Made by a program: the position numbers and the translations under genes
Notes under the pieces: model-generated
Database searches by the model: none
Told to the model about the DNA's origin: nothing
Seen by the model: only the letters and a program-made list of their open reading frames with translations
Assembly: GCF_025024155.1 (NCBI RefSeq)
Contig: NW_026251737.1
Location: 310,001-374,000, forward strand
DNA length: 64,000 nt
Reading direction: 5' to 3'
Source of the DNA: Gamsiella multidivaricata
Taxonomy: Eukaryota > Mortierellomycota > Mortierellomycetes > Mortierellales > Mortierellaceae
In this document: positions 59,101 to 64,000 of the stretch, one piece after another
How the letters are laid out: each line of letters begins with the position of its first letter
Position numbering within the stretch: the first letter of the stretch is position 1

Positions 59101-59594
59101 ATAACCGGAGCTTCAAACACCAGTTGGAACCAGCGAACGGGGCCGCATCTTGGTTAAGATACGTACACCTTCATTGTACAATGCTGAACATCTGCTCGCG
59201 ACATAAGACTTTTGATTAGAAACGCCTATTCATTTTCGAGTACAATCGCCGAATCAAAGTCTGGATCATTAAAGTGCGTATTATCCCTCCTTCTACAAAT
59301 CAATGTTCGTTGTTTGTCAATATGACCTCCAGTCCAAAGGCTTTTGAGCTTCAACGTTTTCTACGTACAGTCGCGACTAGACATCCTGCAATATATCCTT
59401 CACCTTGCCAATTTTGGTTTCCCCCGCATTCTTCAAAAAAAAAAAAAGTCTAGAATTGAGCAACAAGGATTGGCCTCCACGCCACGTGCATTTGGTAATG
59501 CCCTGACTATCTATTTTTTTTTCTCCTAGTGCCTTGGTCCATCAGTTTTTCTAGGCCTCTAGGTTTTATTCTTTGTTTAGGCCTCCTCTCGATG
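56171..59594. other. 3.4 kb without recognisable genes
   Basis: The longest gene-free stretch of the window. All frames are short, no domain is recognisable on either strand, and there are few of the CT/GA and long homopolymer tracts common elsewhere. I found no terminal repeats, no reverse-transcriptase or transposase motif and no tRNA. It could be an extended upstream region, a non-coding transcript or heavily decayed DNA. Confidence 0.5.
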
Positions 59595-62500
59595 TCATAG
59601 CTGATTCATCTCTTCCTCAACCTCTTTATAGATCTTGGTCCCCTTCGGTCTTACCGCTCTTTCCACCACAAACTCATCCCCTGCCATCAACGGAGCACTC
59701 ACAGAGGTGTCCGACGAATCGACCTCAACCCATGTCTGATGGCTGTGACCTCGCTGTGCCTGCTGGGAGATGCTGCTATGATTGTTACTCTCCGCTTTCC
59801 GACGAGCACGTTGGACGAAGCCTCCGATTACTGAGGCAATGTTCGGGAAGAAAAAGTGCTCCGCAACCAAGGCGAGGCCAAGGTTCAATGCCGCCATGAA
59901 CAAGATAAAGATACGGAAGCCAAACGGGATATCGAGCAGCTGCATGAAACTCGACAGCCAGTCCGTAGGGAAGAGAACCATACCGGCAGACAACAGGACC
60001 AGTCCAATGGTGATGAACACAAATGGGCCTGGATACATGGTAAACAAGGAGACTGTTGTTAGCAAGATGCCCGACAATAACCATGGGAAAATAAAAGGCA
60101 TAGGAATACAATAGCGCTTACGATTCGAGGACATAGGCTTTCTGTAGGGCGGTCCAACACTGAAAACAATCGCCATCAGCAAGTACTGAAAGATCGACAA
60201 GAAGAATAAACTGGTGTTTTCAAAACACTCAATGTTCTTCTGCCCCCGCTCATATTTCGGAGGTCTATACCATTCCTGATGACGCACGATCCAGTACAAA
60301 GTCGCTTGGAAACATCCCTGGATGAGGATCTGTCCAATCAACGACGTCAAGACTTTCTTCGACACCAGGTTGGCAGTCGGGCGTTTGGGACTCAAAGTCG
60401 AGAACGCCTCGGTGCGACCCATGAACACTGCAATGGGCAAGATCAGCACCAGATCAATATATAAGAACTGAAAGTCGCCGAGATTGGATGCGAACGCGTA
60501 CAAGAAGCTGACAGTCGTGAACTGGATGATACTATAAAGCGCCATGTACTTGAAGCAGCTGAAACTAGTCACCAACGCAGCACGACCCTCCCTAGAACAA
60601 CACAGATAGAACAACAAAGCCCGTTAGTGCTTGCTTAGGACAAGACAATACTTCCGAAAGACTTCACTGGCTGCAGATCAAACTTACTGAATGACTTTGA
60701 CGACACATCCGATGTCATTCGATCGACTCGTGAACGGTGCTGCAACGGACGCTTCAGCTTCGCTAAGACTGATCCCAACGTCTGCAGCCTTGAGGGCTCC
60801 GCAATCGTTCGCTCCATCTCCACAGAATCCTACGCAGTATCCGATCGCCTGGAGGTTCTCCACGAGCTCGTGCTTTTCATCCGGTGACATGCGAGCGAAA
60901 ATTTGACCCTTGACGAGCATTCTGTTCAAGGTCGAGGTCGGAGCATAGTCAATCATCCAACGGAAGCAGTCGCCCGTCACCGCAAGGACGTAGTCGTTCA
61001 TCAGATGAATGTAGGATGGGAATTCTGGGCCTCCACCCGTAGTATTGCCCGTCTCTATCGTAGCTGGCTAGAAAATGATGAACGAAAAGAACAAAGTCAG
61101 TAACCAGTTCCCTCTCTTAAAAGGCAGTATAGAAAGCACTCATAGTTGCTGCGTACCTTGAGAGTCATAGAGTCCAAAGTCATGCGGTTGTCGTCAATGT
61201 TCTCCCAAACGATCTTCGAGTTCTGAGTAGTCGAATCTCCAAAAACAAACCTCGGGGCATAAACCTCCCTGGCCCGATCAATCAGTCCACACTCCCTGGA
61301 CACACTGATAGCAGTAAGGACATTATCCCCGGTGCACATCACCTTTCGAATTTGAGCGTTGGTAAGGGTGGCGATCACTGGCGCCGTGGTTGGCTTCAGC
61401 TTGTTTTCAAAGACGATGAATCCAAGGAACGTCAGCTCGCTCTCCACCTGCTCTCGCTTGATGCGTTGCGCGCGGACGAAATTCAGGGCGGGCATCGGCT
61501 TGCTGGCGCAAGCAATGACGCGGTACCCATGATGCGTGTAATAAGAGAGACGCTCTGTGTAGTCGGCTGGCAGGGATTCTTTCAAACAGATATCCGTCAT
61601 GGCTTCAGGCGCACCTTTGACGTAGATCTCCATCCCCGGACTGTGCAGCTTCTTAACGATGACACTCATGCGTCGAAGGGACGAGACAAATTCAAAGCAG
61701 CGGATAATGCCAAGTTCCAAGAATGACGCCTACATTAACAATACAATAAGGTATCGTCAGTATCACATTGATCTCACCTTGCGCATCCCAAAACCTCCCA
61801 TTTTTTGGGTTCTTACCGATTCGTTCATCTCTGTTGGGTGGTGCGAGAGCACTTCGTCCAAATTAAACTGCTTAGTACCTGGAGGTCGAACAATGGTCGA
61901 TACAACGCTTCCTCCGGAACCCTTATTGCGTTGCGTGGGATCCTCAGGGACTTCAGAGGTTCTCATACCCAGACCACCCTCCTCCAGAATCCATTGCGTG
62001 AAATCGAACATCTTGAGATCCAAGGGATCACCGATGAGCTCCCCTCCAAGGGACTTGACAGAGTGACAAGTCGCCATGGTATACAGAAGCGAGGTACGCT
62101 TGTCCTGGGTAGAATCCGATGCCTGAGACAGATCCCTTGCATGCGTTATCATGGATCCAAACAAGCCCGTCTCGCTATTGCCACACTGGACGCCCAAAAT
62201 ATCCAAGCCATCCTCGGTCAAAGTTCCTGTCTTGTCGAAGCACATGCAGTTGATCTTGCCGCCAATATTCACCCTCGTGGGACTGATGCAAAAGATGTTT
62301 GAGCGTCTTAATCTCGCAATCGCAAAGCTAGTGCCGATCGACATGGTCGCTGGAAGAGCCGGTGGAACAACAATCGTAATCAGATCCAACGCCTTGATAA
62401 TCATCAGTCTGAGAGGAACACCCATCCTGATAAAATTGACGGTGGAGACCAAGAAGCCGCAAAAGGCGATACACGCAAGGATGCCGATGAACCGGAATGA

Positions 62501-64000
62501 GTCACGATAGAACTGAAAGTCGTTTGGCTTAGGAAAAAGCATCGATCGGATAAGTGTACCCTTGGTTGTGTTGAATCCTGTGCGCACAACCATGGCCAAC
62601 CCCCTTGCTGGTTGAGCCATCCCATATTCAGCATCGTCTGTATTGAGTGTCTTCTTTGCACTTTGTCCTGGACGGGCACGAATGATCTTGGTTCCAGAGA
62701 ACAAGAAATGTCGAGCGAGGTCGGAGGGTATGTTCGCTATGGACAAATCCAGTAGCTGTAATCCCCTTTCTGTGACCGGGATCTTTGAGACTGGCACGGA
62801 CTCTCCTGTTAGCATGCTTTCATTCACGATGCAGTCTCCGGTCAACAAAACAGCGTCGCACGGAAATACTGAGAGCTCCGTGTCTGTCATCTCGAAAACG
62901 TCTCCTGGCACCAATTCCTCTGATCCGACGTAGCGCCCTATGGGAGTAAGCATTTGATTAATACCAGGTTTAGCAAAAGAACAAGATGAGCATGCAGCTG
63001 TGTGCTTACAAAAAGATGCAACGTACATCTGCCAGTCCTACAAACTTTCACGTTGCAGGTAAACCTCGACATATTACGCATGCGCTTCATGGTCTTTTTC
63101 GTCTCAATCAGTTCCGAAATGACGGACACGGTTGAGATGACAAGAATGCAGGCTGCGTAGTAATAATAGTCATCCGCGAACCAAAGAGCCATCGAAAAGA
63201 CCTGGAAGATGTAGAACGGATGAAGCACCTCCTGAACGAGTAGCTGTCCAATCGTCTTTTCCTGAACATCGATCAAATTCGAACCAAAGACCATGGCTCT
63301 TTCCTGATAGGTCTCCCGCTCCAGTCCCCGCTCACACGTAGTGATGCTCGACCATTCAGAGTCCTTCCAGTGCGAATTCTGCATGAACATATGCGCCACA
63401 GGATTGTAGATGAACCGAATATACTGGTAGTCAAAGTACATCATGTCGTGCATTACTCTTGTTAACTAGTGTTGAACAGGTAGATGGGGCAGGCGCATTG
63501 GTTAATGCCGATGCTGCATCAAAACTATACATATATCACTCAAGTGTCGTGCATATTACCCTCGCATCATCGTATTCCTCATTGTCCCCTAGCTTTTCCA
63601 TCTGCTCAGGGCTAAAGACAGAGCTGATAGGTCCCCCGTAGTACTTGCTGGAGATTTTCTCCATCGCCGTCTGACCCCACTCGTTCTGTAAGTCGAAAAA
63701 AGGTATGCTACGTTATGGTTCGCCCTTTTTTTTTCGAAGCAAACATGTGTTATATTGACCAGTGCGATGAGGGGAATACAAAAACATACCTCGACAACAA
63801 TAAATCCTGCCTGACCCATGGTGCATTTCCTGGCCACAAAGGAGATGTAGTACTGAGGCATCCATCGTCCAAGTAAGAAGATGATTCCTCCGCTCAAGAT
63901 GCATGCCAAATAGTAGAGGTAGAGACGGGACTGAATGATCCTGTATCCCAAAAATGTCAACTGTACATCCTCCTCCTCGAGAAAGATATGCTGGACACAT
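59595..64000 (-). CDS. YPK9: P5B-type ATPase (Ypk9/ATP13A2 family), 5' end beyond window
   Basis: Membrane ATPase of the P5B group, a lysosomal/vacuolar polyamine and metal-stress pump. Visible exons: 64000-63790 (continues off the window), 63685-63560, 63465-63027, 62937-61817, 61729-61157, 61067-60688 and 60591-59595, about 1281 residues with all phases consistent. Motifs in order: [28 protein letters not shown], the P5B signature [11 protein letters not shown] in TM4, [17 protein letters not shown] with the phosphorylated Asp, [13 protein letters not shown] and [13 protein letters not shown], then [20 protein letters not shown] and the six C-terminal helices. PPALP with two prolines separates it from P5A (Spf1-type). 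The acidic/Ser-rich C-terminus ends VEEEMNQL. The N-terminal cap and first membrane segments lie to the right of the window. Confidence 0.93.

Noticed and set aside
58762..59104. Overlapping 95- and 104-codon frames on both strands
   Set aside because: No domain, start context or splice signal. I could not support either as a gene or as a remnant of an element.

Overview
The window is nuclear DNA of a filamentous fungus. Genes are split by GT-AG introns, 5' leaders are pyrimidine-rich, and several products belong to fungal or fungal-type families: Tim54, She9/Mdm33, an NSP1-type FG nucleoporin, a Pep4-like vacuolar protease, a yapsin-like GPI protease and a Pom1-class DYRK kinase. The intron density, C/T-rich promoters, many homopolymer tracts and gene content suggest an early-diverging fungus of the Mucoromycota (Mortierella-like). 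That placement is an inference, since no marker such as rDNA is present. I built 20 spliced or single-exon protein genes and one gene cut by the window end, and found one decayed thioredoxin-like relic. I found no tRNA, rRNA, CRISPR array or intact mobile element.

Layout. 0.8-1.1 kb: a small 77-residue unknown (+). 1.7-5.1 kb: TIM54 (-) and a three-finger C2H2 transcription factor (-). 7.0-13.9 kb: a PMCA/Pmc1-type Ca2+ pump (-) and She9/Mdm33 (-). 14.8-16.9 kb: nucleoporin NSP1 (+), with an apparent 4-base first coding exon. 17.9-21.6 kb: a Pep4-like vacuolar aspartic protease (-) and an FCP1-homology protein (-). 22.7-26.6 kb: two convergent genes for unrecognised membrane proteins. 28.6-29.9 kb: a GPI-anchored yapsin-like protease (+). 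31.7-34.9 kb: a chorismate-lyase-fold-like small protein (-) and the V-ATPase assembly factor Vma22 (+). 35.8-42.5 kb: a ten-exon Pom1/DYRK2-class kinase (+). 42.9-50.7 kb: TIM9 (-), the thioredoxin relic (-), the ribosome-assembly WD40 protein Rrb1/GRWD1 (+), mitochondrial acetoacetyl-CoA thiolase (+) and proteasome subunit alpha2 (-). 51.5-55.5 kb: a secreted GPI-anchored Cys-rich protein (+) and a DH-PH RhoGEF (-). 56.2-59.6 kb is essentially gene-free. 59.6-64.0 kb: a P5B ATPase (Ypk9/ATP13A type, -) running off the right edge.

Functional themes. Two subunits of the TIM22 carrier-import route (Tim54, Tim9) lie 40 kb apart. Several products act in or on the vacuole/lysosome: the Pmc1-like pump, the Pep4-like protease, Vma22 and the P5B ATPase. 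She9 and the thiolase are mitochondrial. As far as the sequence shows, these are housekeeping genes placed independently, not a cluster; I saw no secondary-metabolite, defence or novel multi-gene system. The least ordinary items are the frameshifted thioredoxin relic, the 4-base start exon of NSP1, the Asp-to-Asn change in the catalytic motif of the FCP1-like protein, genomic A-tracts sitting just past poly(A) signals, and a T35 tract directly in front of a kinase 3' splice site.

Exon coordinates were worked out by hand from reading frame, GT/AG sites and family similarity. They are models, not transcript-supported.
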